Assembly (NCBI GenBank): GCA_028673005.1
Contig: CM054117.1
Span: forward strand, 30,166,561-30,230,560
Length of the DNA stretch: 64,000 nucleotides
Source of the DNA: Tanypteryx hageni
Lineage: Eukaryota; Arthropoda; Insecta; Odonata; Petaluridae
Reading direction: 5' to 3'
Shown here: in pieces, positions 25,201-40,200 of the stretch
Layout of the letters: the number at the start of each line of letters is the position of its first letter
Position numbering within the stretch: position 1 is the stretch's first letter
Notes under the pieces: generated by a model
What the model was told of the DNA's origin: nothing
Database searches by the model: none
The model's input: the letters and a program-made list of their open reading frames with translations, nothing else
Translations under genes and position numbers: made by a program

Positions 25201-28200
25201 AATTACAAAATATGTCTAAAATATGCATTTCTCTTCTTTGTACTTCAAGTATATTATATTGGAAATGCTTATTAGACGAACAGCAGAGAGAAATAAATTT
25301 ATAAATTCATACTGAACTGCCACAGTACCACAGCATAGGCTGATAATGAGGTATTTTTCAAATAAGGTCCATTCTTCTCGTTATAGTCATTCTCTCCTCT
25401 AAAAATCTATCACTCACCTTCATCTGCTCCAGAGTAAAGTGAAAGTAACCTTCTGCCAAACATGTGAAAAAGAGGATAATAATCTGATTTGGAGTTAATA
25501 ATAAACCTACTTTGTTCAGCCTTAGTTATTTGATATTTTATATATCCTAATTCAATATTGCTCAATTTTAACAATTACTGTATTTCTTGACATATAAGAC
25601 ACTTTTTTTCCAGAAAATTACCACCAAAATCAGCCTGCGTCTTATACGCCAAAAGTAAAATTATTACTGTTCTCAATACTGACACTAACAAATCCACTAA
25701 TTTCCATAATGGGATAATTGGCAGTCATTCATTGCAAAACAATAAAATAGACATTATTAATAATTAATAGGGAAAATTTGTTAATAGATACAGTAATACC
25801 TTATGCAACATGAATTCCAACAACGCATTTTCATTATTACGCTTTAATACATGTCCGCTCACAGTGATTACAATTTTGGTGCATTTGCGATTCTTTAGTT
25901 CCTAATGAGCCCATGGAACAGTCGAATTCCTATAGATGTCATTAAGTATTTTATACATATCTAGGATAAATAAAGCTACGTGTATTGAGATCGCAATGGC
26001 TACAAAAGTGAAAAGGTATGCCTATGCTATTAGTTATAAGCTTCAGGCAATTTAATACGCAAATATGCATGGAAACTGAACAGCAGCATGTCATTTCGGT
26101 CCACCTCCCACAGAAAAAATGATCCATGAATGGAGAAAACGAGGAAAAACGGAAGCTGAGGGGATAAGAGTAACATAGTTTTTGTAAGGTTGGTCTTAAA
26201 TGGCCACAACTAGAGGAGGAAGTGATGGATAGTAGAACAGAGGAAGTTTGATATTGCTGTATTGATCAAAATCATTATGTACAAGGCAAAAAAGTTGCAG
26301 AATAAAAAGGACTAGTTGAGCATACATATCGTTATTACATATGAATTCCATTTATTATTTATCCCATTATATTAAAAAATCATCTTAAACTTAAGTTTAA
26401 GTAAGTATAATCGGTATAGGGTGTCTATACATTCAACCTGTGTGACGCACTCCTAGAGCATTAATTAATACGACTGCCCAATTCACACAGGGCACATTTA
26501 ACTATACGTCTCGAAGCAATTATTTATGTTTTAGATCATCCCTAATTATTTTATGAATTAAGTTTATCTAAAATGCTATATTTAGCTGTTAACATGCCAT
26601 AATATTTTCTATAAATGTTGCCAGGTACAGCTGGAAATGATACATGATGTGGCCCTTCCTAAATGCCTTGGTGAACCTAAATACTTTTTTCCTGAAAAAT
26701 CTTCTAAAAACTAGTGTCTTATACCTCGGTGAATTCTATATGCCGAGAAATATGGTGTTTGATACATAAGAAATGATACTCAACTGACTGAAACTAATCT
26801 ATTCGATCAAAATAGGTTCCTGAAATATATAAAATATCTACTCAGAAGGATGCCAGATTTAAGAGGTTTTACAGCACTTCTTAAAAACACTTAATATTTT
26901 CTTTTTTCTTTAAGAAAATGTCTTTTAATATATTGACCTGCATCATTAACTGCCTTTTCAATTCTTGTGTGGCAACTGTTTCATTTATTCCATTGATCAT
27001 TGCTTTTAAAATACTTTATATTGTATAATGAAATGTTTTTTTGTAATTTTGCTTAACCCACTTACAAGCAAAAGATTGGTTCAATATAAAAACAAAACTG
27101 CTATGGATAAACAGTAGCTAAGTAATGCATTTTCTATTACAAAATAAAACATAAATATGAAAGTATCAGGGTTGGTGCATGTAAATCTGCTACTTCAGGC
27201 AAAAAGATAAAATGTCATTCCGGTTCAAGACAGGTGCAGATATGCAGCACACTGCTATAACGCTGCCCCTAGTTAAGTGCTGCCTGAGGTGGTTGCCTCT
27301 CAAATTCACCTCATGAGATGGTCTTGAAAGGCATGCTTGTGTAGGTCATGATGTGCCAGAGAAATAAGGACTAAAGGCAACCTTGTATGGTTTTTTTGAA
27401 AAATACAGAAAACCATAAATGGGTTTAAGAAAACAATATGGGAAAGAAAAAGGAAGGGATATGGGAAAAGTGCTATGAATTAAATTTGACTTAATTTTAC
27501 TTAATATGTCTCCGTGGATCCAAACTATCAATTATTTATTGCTTAATTTAATATATTGGCTAATAAGTGCACAAATCTGAAAATTGTTATTGCAAAGTAT
27601 ATTATAATAAGTTTTTACTTCAATGCCAAAATAAAAATGTATTTTAAAATTAAATTTAAAAAACTTAATTTTTGAAGTATTTCTGCAAAAATAGGTTTGA
27701 CAAAATTTTAAAAAGTGTTCTTTTTGCTATACCATAATGAGATTATTCTGAAAATGTTTTCAGGTTATGTTAACATTTAAAACATGAACTTTAATATACA
27801 CACCTTAACATTATCCTGGCATAATTTTCCTTTTTGTGGTCTTGGATGAATTTTCACTTCAACTGTGGCATCAATTTTTCCTTTCAATCCAAGAGAAGGA
27901 ATCCATAAATTTTCCTCTATGTCTTTAACTGCACAAATACTTCCTTTCCATCCTCTTGCATCAAATTTATTTTCTCCTTTTCCCCATGAGCCAGATGTTA
28001 CATTTGATTTAGAAGAATCCATCACAAAGGTCTGCATAAACCGTGATATATTAGAGACAAAATTAAGCATTTCCTTTTTGATGTCATTTAGTTCCACCTG
28101 TGCAGCATACATGTCTCCCGCTGTTTTTCGGCAATGAAGGATTTCGTTTGCAGCTTTGCTAATGTCACATTCAGCATGAAGATTGCGTAACAATGACTGA

Positions 28201-31200
28201 GAATAGAAATACTCTCAATTAACAAAATGGACCATTCACAAAAAGCAACCAACAGATTCTACAAATTTTTCCATACAAAATATATAAAACTAATTCATAA
28301 TTAATGGAGTATCATAGAAAATTAAAAACTCATGTACTAGTAAAAAATATGAATTACCAGTAAATATGTAATTTATAAACAAATGTGTTTACTTATCAGA
28401 GATTCAGTGAGCCACGCTGAGAAGTAGGTTGCTTGAGGATGATGAAAATGATTATGGTGATGATGATGTATGATATTATGGGATTTTTTAGTTGGAACAA
28501 GCTAGAGCAGTGGTTCTCAACAGGTGTGCTGCGAACATTTCCCAAATGTGCCATGAGACTTTGAAGAAAAGATTGCAAATCTGCACGACTTCCACTGATT
28601 ATATACAAAGAAACTAACATGCAGTATTAAGACTAGTTGAATCCAGTCCAAAAGTATGACTGCTTTGGTAAGCGCATAAGCAAGTATATGGACAGTTATT
28701 TGAGTCTGGGTTTTTCTTGGTGTGGAGATAAAGATTGTCCTGTTCCAATGTGTGCTGTGTGCAGTGAGAAACTATCGAACGAAGCCATGGTTCCCAACAA
28801 ATTGAAGTGACATTCCACCACAAAACATGCACACCTTGAAGGAAAAGATTTGAACTATTTCAAAAGGTTGATGGAACACCATTCTAAACAAGCGAGTTAC
28901 TTCGAAAAAACCGTTAAAATGTCTGATAGAGTTCAACTTTGTTGTTTCACGATATCATAACTTAAATTGGTCGATTACATATACAACATAATATAAAAAA
29001 TATATGTACTTTTATGTCAAATCCTAGTTCTTTATTCTAATCTAATTCCAGTGTACCGCGAAAAAAGTGAAAAGCCAAAGTGTGCCGCAAGCACCAAAAG
29101 GTTGAGAACCACTGAGCTAGAGGATAATTTAGTTCATTATCTGAATCAGATTCAATCAAAAATGTGATGGAGGTTTTGTAGTGCCACTGGTGATGAGAGT
29201 TGAAGCCAGAGGAGTTTGGGGGTTGTAGGTTCTGATTTCTTCCTGGGGAGTTTTCTTTTTATCTGTCTAAGGATGTCTGTGTTAATAATTTCTGTTTCTG
29301 AAAGTAGAGTTCCTTGTAGGATGCCATGTTTCTCCTGATATCCCTGCTAAATTTCAAACTTCTTTCATTTGATGGATTATTTTCTGCAAATATATCCATT
29401 GCTTTTTCTAAACGATCAAATGCAAGTGCCATGGTTGACAAAGACAAATTAGGTATATGGATGGACAGGTGACTCTTCTACATTATCATAATCTTTTGAT
29501 GTAGCTTGTTCCTATTCAATCTGCATGAAGTCCTATTCTCTGTGTGACTGCAACAATTTTAACACACCATTTTGATCCACATTACCCAAACCAACTTTTT
29601 GGACAATGTCCTGTCAAATTTCTGGCATACTTTCTGCCAGGCTCTGGATCCCATAGATACAAATAGGCAACAATTTGTTCCACACAAAGTTCATTGTGCA
29701 TGACTTAACCTCTGCCAAGGCCTCAGCAATGACCTCAGGGGTATTCAAAATATTAAAGCCATACCAGAAATCCCTTATTGAAGGTTTATTTTTGCCTTCA
29801 GTCACATTGATGAGTTGTTAGAAGGTGCTGCATAAATAGTACACCTTGAATGTAGCTTGATCCATGGGTTGGATCGAGGCTGTCATATTAGCTGGAATTA
29901 AGCTCTTATGTGTGGTGACATCTTTCAAGCTAAAAGGATGTCCAGGGGCATTGTCCAGGATGAGTAGAGCTTTATGAGCAATATTTTCATCTCTACAATG
30001 TTTTTCAACAGCAGGGCAAAATACGATACAAACACTGACATTGTCAACCATGCCTTTTTTATTTGACCATCATATTGCTGAAAGATGAATTTGTAAAACT
30101 TCATAGCTCGAGGGTTTTCCAAATGATAGACTAGAAGAGGTTTTAATTTAAAACCCCCCCTGAATTTCCCCCCAGCAGGAGAGTAAGGCGATCCTTGGCT
30201 ACCTTAAACTCAGATGCTGTATATTCCTCTTAAGAAATGAAAGTGCGGGCTGGCATTTCTTTCCAAAATAAGCCAGTTCTGTCAGCATTAAAAAGTTGCT
30301 GGGGTGTGTATCCCTCCTCATGAATTATTTAAAAAAATTAAGTTGGATATGTCTCAGTTGTGACCTTATCAGAACTGGCTGCTTCACCGGTTGTTTTAAC
30401 ATTGTGTAAGTTGATGCAGCATTTAAATCGATCAAACCAACCTATACTACAATTAAATATATTTGCACTCGCACTTTCACCTTCTTTATCATTTATTTCC
30501 TCAAATAAACTTTTTGTCTTGTCTTGAATTACTAATATAAGGTAACGTTTCGTTGGTGGTGATCTTCAATCCATAAATGTCACTGTGTTTGAGAGACATT
30601 TTAATTGAAGTTAAAGATATAAAAGACTGTGCACTTGCCCTAATTGAATCCTTATTCTTGTTAATAGTGTACACAGTGGAAGGAGTAAGGCCTAAATTCT
30701 TAGAAATCACATTTGACTTTACACCAACATCAAACTGCCGCAAAACCTATAATTTCACAACTAATGGGATACACTTTCTTTTAATTGAAAAATCATTCAC
30801 TTCACTGCTACTTGCTTTCTTTTTCCCACTCATTTTTAGTTCTTTTCGTCATTGTTGAAAAGCACTATTATCTTTGTGATGTCCATCCATCTGTACGCAT
30901 ATATCAGGGAAGAATTGGCTGAACTGATTTCAACCAAATTTGGTACATATAATATTAACATATATTCATGACCAAAATGCAAAATTTTTCGGTAATTATG
31001 AATTTGGAAGGAATCAACAGAATTTTGTATGAAGGAGGCGTGCAACATAAAATAACAAAATCAAGATTTTTAGTACAGATACAGAAAGCAGGGCTGCCAC
31101 AATAGAAAGATTAATGAAATTTTTACACGTATTTGAGTTGAACTGTCCGCATCAATTTTAACCAAATTTAATTCTTATGATACATACATATATAGAAAAC

Positions 31201-34200
31201 CATATTAGCATATTTAAACCGAATCAGCCAAACTGGGGTGCCACAATTACAAATTAAACTCTTTCAGTAATTAAGGATTTGGAAGGAATTGGCTGAGCGG
31301 ATTTCAAAGAAATTTTGAGTGTAGGATGGGTATAGAATGGGAAAACAAAATGAATATGTTTAGAACGGATCAAAAAAGAAGGGCTACCACTATATAAGAA
31401 AAAATAATTTTCTGATTTCAAAGCAAATACATTATACATTATATTATGCTACGGCGAATTTGATGAAAAGCATTTCTGTACCACAGGAAACCTGTGTACA
31501 CCACCACCTGTTACTTTCTCCATATGTACAGGGGAAAGCATTGTTTTCATGAAAAAATCGATTTCGAGATTTCAATGGAAATACATGCTTTGAGGTCTCC
31601 TGAACACGTTTTGACCATTTTCTCGATGTCTGTGTGTATATATGATAGGAATTTTGTGGGTGCTCTAACTTAAAAACTATTAATCGAATCAATGCAAAAT
31701 TTTATATTTGAAATTTTTATTAAATAGAAAAGAGTTGAGTAAGAGTTTTGGTAAAAATTGGTCAACCAGAAGTGGGTGTTTACTCTTGTCTCATCCATTA
31801 TTTTCAAATATTTGCTTTAATACTTGAGCAATGTTAAAAATTACTGGAATATAAGTTGTAGGTAATTTAATTTTCTACAGCATTTCTTCAAAACATTTTC
31901 CCATATAATGCATTTTTTCAGAGATATTTTAAAAATTATATTTTTTATTTGCTATCAACATACCATCTGGAGGCAACTTTTGTAAATGCTTTATGCTTAG
32001 TTACATCTTAGTAAGGCTCCTTTTTACTTTCATATTTGTTGGAGTATATCCAATATCAGAAGGCTACGCTGTGAGTTTATGTCTGTTCTTTGTAAAGTCG
32101 CTGAATTTTTCTCGCAGTTCCTTAAAATATTTATTATCATTTAACCTATTTGGAATTTTTATAAATATTACAGATATGGATCAAGTCATGCAGTGGCCAC
32201 ATCAGATTTTTAATTACCAAAAGGATTAATTTTTCAACTGACTGTAGCACAAAAAAGCAGCACATATTCACCATACAACCTCTGACCATTGACTAACACT
32301 ACATAGCCAACAATAGTACTCATATACAATGTTACACTGTTGACTGACTATATATTGCAACATTGTACATATGAGTCAAGCATCGAGTTATAAGTTGCGT
32401 GTACATTTTAGTGAATCGCTCATATCCATTCCATATGAGACCCGCTCTGAGGAGTATTCAGTAAACTTCATTACAAATGGAAATAATTGCAAGTCGGGCA
32501 TTTGTTCAGCAAATTTTTGGTGCTAATTTACCATATGTGTTATAACGAATATTCATTAAAAGGTCAGTTGTTCTACGGGGTATTACTGTGCAGGTAAATA
32601 AGCTTCAAATGGCAATAGTGAGCAGCCTTTACTGTAATGAATATAATCCAAAACAACTTGCACATCAGAACAAAAAACCATCATCTTAGTTCCATATTCA
32701 AACTGGAATCTTCAGATCTGAATTCAGATACTGACAGCATCTACAGATATAATCCGGTTTAAAAGCCACTATGATTAATAGATAAATAGATGTTTCAATT
32801 CATATTTTATTTTACATACCGTGTGTATTGGTAACTATATTTTTATAATCAATATAATAAGTGAATTTCAGGTCAATAAATAAATGCTAATTTAAATTAT
32901 TTCTAATTTTATCCGTGTAACCCATATTTGTTAATGATTTTAGCAAATTTCTTCGAACTTCTCCTTGTTCCAAAAACCGGGAAACACAAGCACTAGTATA
33001 AACATCAATATGTAAGCTTTTTGTATTATACGAGGTTCAAATAAATAAAATGGAGTAATTTTCTACTAAAACATTTTATAACCTGAATGAATTGATAAAA
33101 AATCCTTAATCTAGAGTAAAATTACTTAATAAGATTAACCTGTTCATAAAAAAAGTTGTAACACTATTTTTTATTGTATTCTTCCTTTTTATAATTTTTA
33201 AAAGTCTTTATATCAACCATGGGTCATAAACAAGGAATTGCTAACCTTATTTTTATTTTTTCTTTCTTTTTAGATGGTTTTTAAATTGTTTATTGGAATC
33301 CCGGGAAATTCCCGGGATTCAGAATTGTGAATCCCGGGATTGTGAAAGAACCAGGAAATGACATCCACTTCTGGTTGACCAATTTTAACCAAAATCTAAT
33401 CAGTTCTTGATTCTCTATGAAAAATCTTAAATATAAAATTTCGTACTGATTTGATAAGTTATTTTTGAGTAAGAGCATGCACAAAATTTCTATCACACAC
33501 ACAAATCATATGAAAAATAGTGAAAACATTCTTGGGGGATTTTAAACCGTGTATTTCCATCGAAATCTCGAATTCGATTTTTTCACGAATACAATACTTT
33601 CTCCTATACTACATAAGAAGAAAGTAAAAATTAAAAGTTTCATGCATTACAAAAATTGCTTTTGAACTTCACAATCTCCTTTGCTAAAGAATGGCTATTA
33701 CTGTATTATATCATGCAACATATTTCCCAGGGAAAACAATCAATACTATTTAAGGACATCACACTTGATTGACAAACTGATTCCACACCACATCTGTATT
33801 ACCTCGTAACAGATAGGATCATTTATATTCCACATCGATATAATTCGATCATTAAATTCGATACTCAATATCAATACTAACATACACTACATATAATAAA
33901 TTTCATTTTTTATTGAATTAAATAACAAAAGAAATGTATTTGAACTTACTGTTTGTAAAAGTTCATGAACAAGACTGCCAATAAGCATTATTCGAGCAGA
34001 ATTATGTACTTTTGTATCAGTTCCATCAACTGCTGTTGATAATGAATCAGAGCAAATGTTTGGATCATTCATCAGCAGAGGGGGAGGGCAAACCGCCTCA
34101 AATCCACGAAAACGATCTGCTAATACACTCTTACGAGGACAAAACAGGCTTCCAACAACATTTGTGCCAGATATCAAAATGTCAGGATTTTCCACCAGAA

Positions 34201-37200
34201 GATCCTAAAATTATAGCAAAGATAAATTACATTTCAAATAACTACCAAAATTGTGTTTTCTTATATATATAAGGTAATACTTACCAACAAGGGTGTACCC
34301 CTTGTTCCTCTAGCTAGTAAGAATCATAAATTTATTCTAACTAAGATGCTATGTAAGGAAAATTAAAATAAACTAACAAAAAATGTTGAAAATCAAATTC
34401 TATAAAACTGAGTTGCTGCAGGTAAGAGAATGGCACCAAAACGAATACTTGTAGACGAAAGAGTTAAAACTTAATAGTATATCAGTACTCCACTAGTGTT
34501 ATGAAACTAAAACAGGGTCTTTCCTGCTTCCCAAGCCAAAATATAGATAACTCAAAGGTTGGTCAGACAGAAATAGAGAACATTTCATGAAATGAGAGTA
34601 TCCAACAATGGACAAAATGGTCCCCAGTTACCGTATTTACCCGAATCCAAGACGACCTTGAATCGAATCTTTTTCTGGACTGTCAAAACAGAAAAAAGAT
34701 TTTATGCTCTAATCACATATGATTCCTGCAAAAATTGAAAATTCCATAAAACTAGCAAAATATTTTTTTGGGTCCCATAATTTTCTTGAATATCATAGGT
34801 CTTTATATTACATCAGTCATCATCACCCTCAATGCTCTCTTCATCATTGTCCTCATTCTATCTTTATCACTCCAAACTTGGTCCGTAGACTCCCACAAAA
34901 CATCATCTTCACTTCCATCCATGGCATTGGATAAGCAGCACTTCTGAAATGCACTCACAATTGCTTCTGTATTTATCTGTTACCATGATGCCTTGATCCA
35001 TTGGCAGAGCATTGAAATTGTAAGTTTTCTTTTGGTGTTAGAAGGTGATCTCCACCCAATAACCACTCAGAATATAAACCCTTTAAATTATCTTTAAATG
35101 GCTTATTGACAGCAACTTCAAGAAATTGAAGCTGTGATGTCATTCCTCCAGGTATTACTACAAGGTCAGTATTCATTTCATTAATTGAATCTTTAATTTC
35201 AGGAGTTGTCCTCTTTGAATGCATCTAGTGCAAGGATCCCTCTTTTTCTTAATAGTGCTCCTGGTCTTCTATTCCAGACAACATGTAACCAATCTCTCAT
35301 AAGTTCTTTTGACATCCATCCATTTTCATGACATCTAACTATTATTCCAGTAAGCATTTGTTCCTTGGGCATTGTTTTTAATTTTAGAATAACATATGGT
35401 GGTAATTTTGATCCATCTGCTAAAGCATCCAACATTACTCTAGCTCGAGGTTTTTCGTTACGTGTCCTTTTTATTATCACAGATTTTGCACCTTTTTCAG
35501 TGACAGTGTAATTACATGGCATGTCGAAGAAAACTGGAGTGTCATCGGCATTACCTTATCTCTACATGATCAGCTATTTTAAGGTTGAGGGTGATGTATT
35601 TAAAAGGAATGTTAGACAAAATCACAATTAAAGAATTTATGACATAAAACTGTTGAATGGGGAAATCCCAGTTAATTACATCGTCATTTGTTTTGACATC
35701 TGCAAAATGACATTTGCTAATAAACAAGGAAAGTTTAGTTTACTTTAAGGAATCATTTGCGCAATAATTGTTCACTGAACACTATCATTCAAAAATAAAA
35801 TTCACTAGTTCTCTACTTCATTAAATAACACATCATTTGTACATATTTGGCATATATTTCAAACACATGCATTCAGTATAGGTATAGTTTGTTCATTCAT
35901 TGAAAAGGTTTCTTAAAAACTTTTGTTTGAGAAAAAAAATCATTTTAAAAAATGTTTTATAAAAAATAATAGTATTAATTTAAATCTGGATAGTAAGTTT
36001 TTAATTAAAAATTTCAGTAGACATAATTATTTTATCTAATGTTTCATATGTACAAAAAAATGTCGATAAATGTGTAACCCTACTGTATACCCAAATTTAA
36101 GATGACCCCCGATTTTCGCAAGCTGAAATTTGGAAAAAAAACTCGTCTTGGATTCGAGTAAATATGGTAATTTATATAATATTTCAAGTAAGCATCAAAA
36201 TTAGCTGTATTTTAATTTTTTTATTATTATAAGAACAGCATTCATGTAGCTTCAATGGGGCATTGTCATGTTGATAAATAATTGTTAGTGTTGTATTTTC
36301 CAATAAAATATTGTACCTCTCTTTCAAAATTAATTATATCTAATGAAATTATGGGAAAATAAAATCATTTCAACCGTTATTTTTATCTACCTTAATTGGA
36401 CTAATTAATGTAAATTTTCAACTTTGATGAAGAATGCTGTCAATAAAAACCGTAATATGAATATCTAAAAGAAAATTTGAGTAAAATTTCAACTTGAAAT
36501 TTAAATCAAAATTAAATGTCACCAAATGTTTTTGGTAAAGAACTGTTTAATTTTGCAGGTGATTAACAAAAGATAAGTAGACATTTATACATTGCTTGAG
36601 GCAGTTAGGAATATTGTTAAGATATCACTTTTATCACTAAGCTGTCCAGTTGAACATGAAAAGGCGAAAGGAAGCCTGCCTACTCTCCAATTTTTAGGTA
36701 ACTTCCTGAGTACTAAAGATGGCAATAAACTCCAGTTTGAATGAGACAACATTCTACAGTTCAAGAGGGAAGAGACATAAGGAAGCCTTACAACAGAGGC
36801 AAGCAATCACTTTCAGCAAGGCGGTCTCATTAGTATTCAATGCTTTTGGCATTAAATGGGATCATATAAATTTTGTATTTAAAATCAATATAAAAATTAA
36901 ATTTTTCTGCCGTAAATTTTATGCTTTGCTTTTTCCTGAATAGCTTAACAGAATGAATACAGGGACAGTATATGCACTCTTCTGCAAAACCAGTCTACTG
37001 AGAATAGTGAACTATTGAGAATTTCATGAAGCCTGAACTAAGTATTGTTAATAAAATGATGTGTTTTGGAATTTCTATAATCTCTTTCCCTACATTAGCA
37101 TGGTTATTTGGGATTTTTCCTACTACTACCCCAATTGTGGCACCAGGCCCCTAGTAAGTATTTAATCAAGTATCTCTACAAGCCATAAAAAGGTTATTGA

Positions 37201-40200
37201 AAACCATGCACACAGCCATAATATGAACTCAATAATTCTCCTTTGAATTATTTATACTTGGTTATTTTAATGTGCAACATAGCTAAGATGACCAGATGTT
37301 ATTTTCAGGACAGTCCTCTTTTTGAATGTTTTGCCCTCTTTAAAATTAATGCCCTCTTTTCAGACATTTTTTAATTCCGACAATTAAGTACCTATTTGAA
37401 ATATTTAAGTGCTAAACAAACAAACCAAGAACGTACTACTGTCAGTCTGGAGTATGGCTGAAGCTTTGCCTGCAAATAACCCTCCTCCAATAAATAAATG
37501 ATAAAGATGCTCACTTTTACACATTAACAAAAGTAAATTGACACTGTTCTGATTATTGTTCTTCTGATATACCTGGTGCTTATACCATCCCAGGTAAGAA
37601 TACTGACCAAGAGAACTATTTTTACCTGTACCAATTTTCCCCATCCACTTTTACATTTAACCTTGATCAGGCCGTGCTCACCACAGATGCGATGTGTGCA
37701 CCACACACAGGTGGCAGCTTCTAGGGAGCAGCAGCAAGCAGTGACAAAAAGTACATAAAACAAGCGTAACAAATTAAACCAAACTGCCCAAATTTACTGA
37801 ACCACAAATTGAACCAGAATTATTTTACAAAGATGGTTTGGATTGGTTCAGTTAAAGAAGTAAATTTTGAAATTCTACCAAACTTTATTAGAAAACTTTA
37901 GCAGCATATGTGTAAGATGATCAGATGTTCAGACGCTTTTGAAGAGTTTGTCTTCTTTTGAGATTTTGAAAATATGGTCACCTTAACAGCTGCTTTTGTA
38001 CCAGTAAATAACATAAGCATTAATATATACACTGAAATTTAATTTGAAGAATTTGTGTTTAAATTGAGGTGAATCATATTAGTTAGAAAATATGGTACAT
38101 ACCATTTCTTTGGTAACATTCATCTGCGTTTCGTCACCTAGAATCCACACTCCATCTGACTGAATCTTTGTACTACATCTGATATTTATTACATCTCCAC
38201 ACTTTATTCTAGAAGACATTGCCCTACAAAACAAATAAAGAATGTCTATAAAAATTGCCAAATAATTGGAGATACTGATATTTATTTAGACTTCCATAAT
38301 ATTTATTATTTATAAAAGTTCATATTCAAACATTTTTCATCAAAAAATTTATTTCTATTCAACTGACAGGAATGATATTAACATTATTTCATAAAATATA
38401 CTAAAATAACACAAACACTACGTAATATCAAAAATGATCCAGGATTTCTTTTAAAAGAGTAAAATCTTGCATAACCCACATCTTCTCCTGCATTTCTGAA
38501 ACTTACCCTGTACAAAGTTTAACTTTAGAGAGCTTTTACTGCATATTATATCATAAATATAAATAACATGAATAAAAAGTACAGACTCCTAACATCTATC
38601 TTCTGGATATATCTTGGTTGAATCAGATCTACCAAATTAGAAAGATCCACAGTTCAATTCTACTACTAATTCTGTCCAGAAACCATCCCCCAAACTCCAG
38701 AATGGTCCCTCCAATCCTAAGTCTTCATGACAAGCAAACCCATCAGCAGTGAATAACAACAGAAATAGTGACTTCAAATTAACTGTGCTTCATCTTAACA
38801 TTCAGTGTATCAAAAACAAACTACATGAGTTGGAAATATTAGGCAATTCCTACAAGCCTCATATTATTTGTCTGTGTGAACACTGCTTAAATCAGAAGAA
38901 GTTCATTCTGTCAGACTACCTGGGTACTATATTGCTGAAATTTACTGTCGCCATAACTTCAAAAATGATGGTGTAGTTATATTTGTAAAGGAATCTATTG
39001 CTGTGCAATGTCTGAATATTTCATACAAGCATCTCTCTAAAGAGAGGGACTTTGAATGATCATTAATTAATCTATCAATTGGTACTCATAACATTTTTGT
39101 TGCCACACTCTATCGGTCACCACTTGGTAATTTTCCACTATTTTTAGACAAACTTGGTTTTCTCCTGGATTCCTTATATAATTTAGACCTTAAGTCAACT
39201 ATAATTATTACTGGGGATTTCAATTGTAACCTGTTGATAGATAATGATAGTAAATATGATCTTCTTAATCTTTTAAACACTTTTAATTTATATGTTGCTA
39301 ATGATGGACCTACTCGTGTTACATGTCACTCTAAATCACTCACACATTGATTATATTGTATCCAACAGTGAAAGCATGTCTGTTAAAACCAAAGTTATAA
39401 CATCAGATATATCTGATCATTTTCCTATTTTAGCTTTATTTGATATCAGGGTTACCCCTAAAGATGTTATCTATCACAAACGTTCATTTCCTGATACTAA
39501 TATGTTGTCATTTAGGACCATGTTAGAATCCGAAGATTGGGGAGGAGTAGTCAATGATGAAAATTTTGAGGGTAAATTCAATTACTTTTACAATAAATTT
39601 ATATTCTATTTTAATTTAGCATTTCCAATATGCAAGAAAAAAGGCCATAAGAAACCACCATCCAATGAGTGGATAACTAATGAAATTAGACAACTCTCAT
39701 TCTACCTTAAAGAATTATACATCCTCTGCAAACTAACAGTTAATGATGAGTTACTTATAGAATACAGAATGCTTAAGAGGCATTATCGTAAAATGATAAA
39801 TGAGGTAAAGCGAACATGCAATAACAGGAGAGTGTCTACTGCTGTTAATAAAATTGGTGAAATTTGGAAAATCATAAATTAATCCAAAAACATAAGTGTA
39901 AACCACCATATACCTGTAGTTAAAGATAGTACAGACAAGATTATTTCTGATCCTTCTATTTTGGCATCTAAATTCATTGATCATTTTATCAAACAACCCA
40001 TTACCCATTCACTAAATGCTGATGCTTATAATAATATACCATACTCGATCAATTCACTGTTTCTCTTCCCAACTGATGAAAAGGAACTTGAATCTATTGT
40101 AAAAAATTCTGGCTCTAAACACTGTTCAGGTCTGGATGAGATACCAATTTCCATTATAAGCTACTGCTACAAGGCAATAGAATCTCCCCTCCTATTACTT

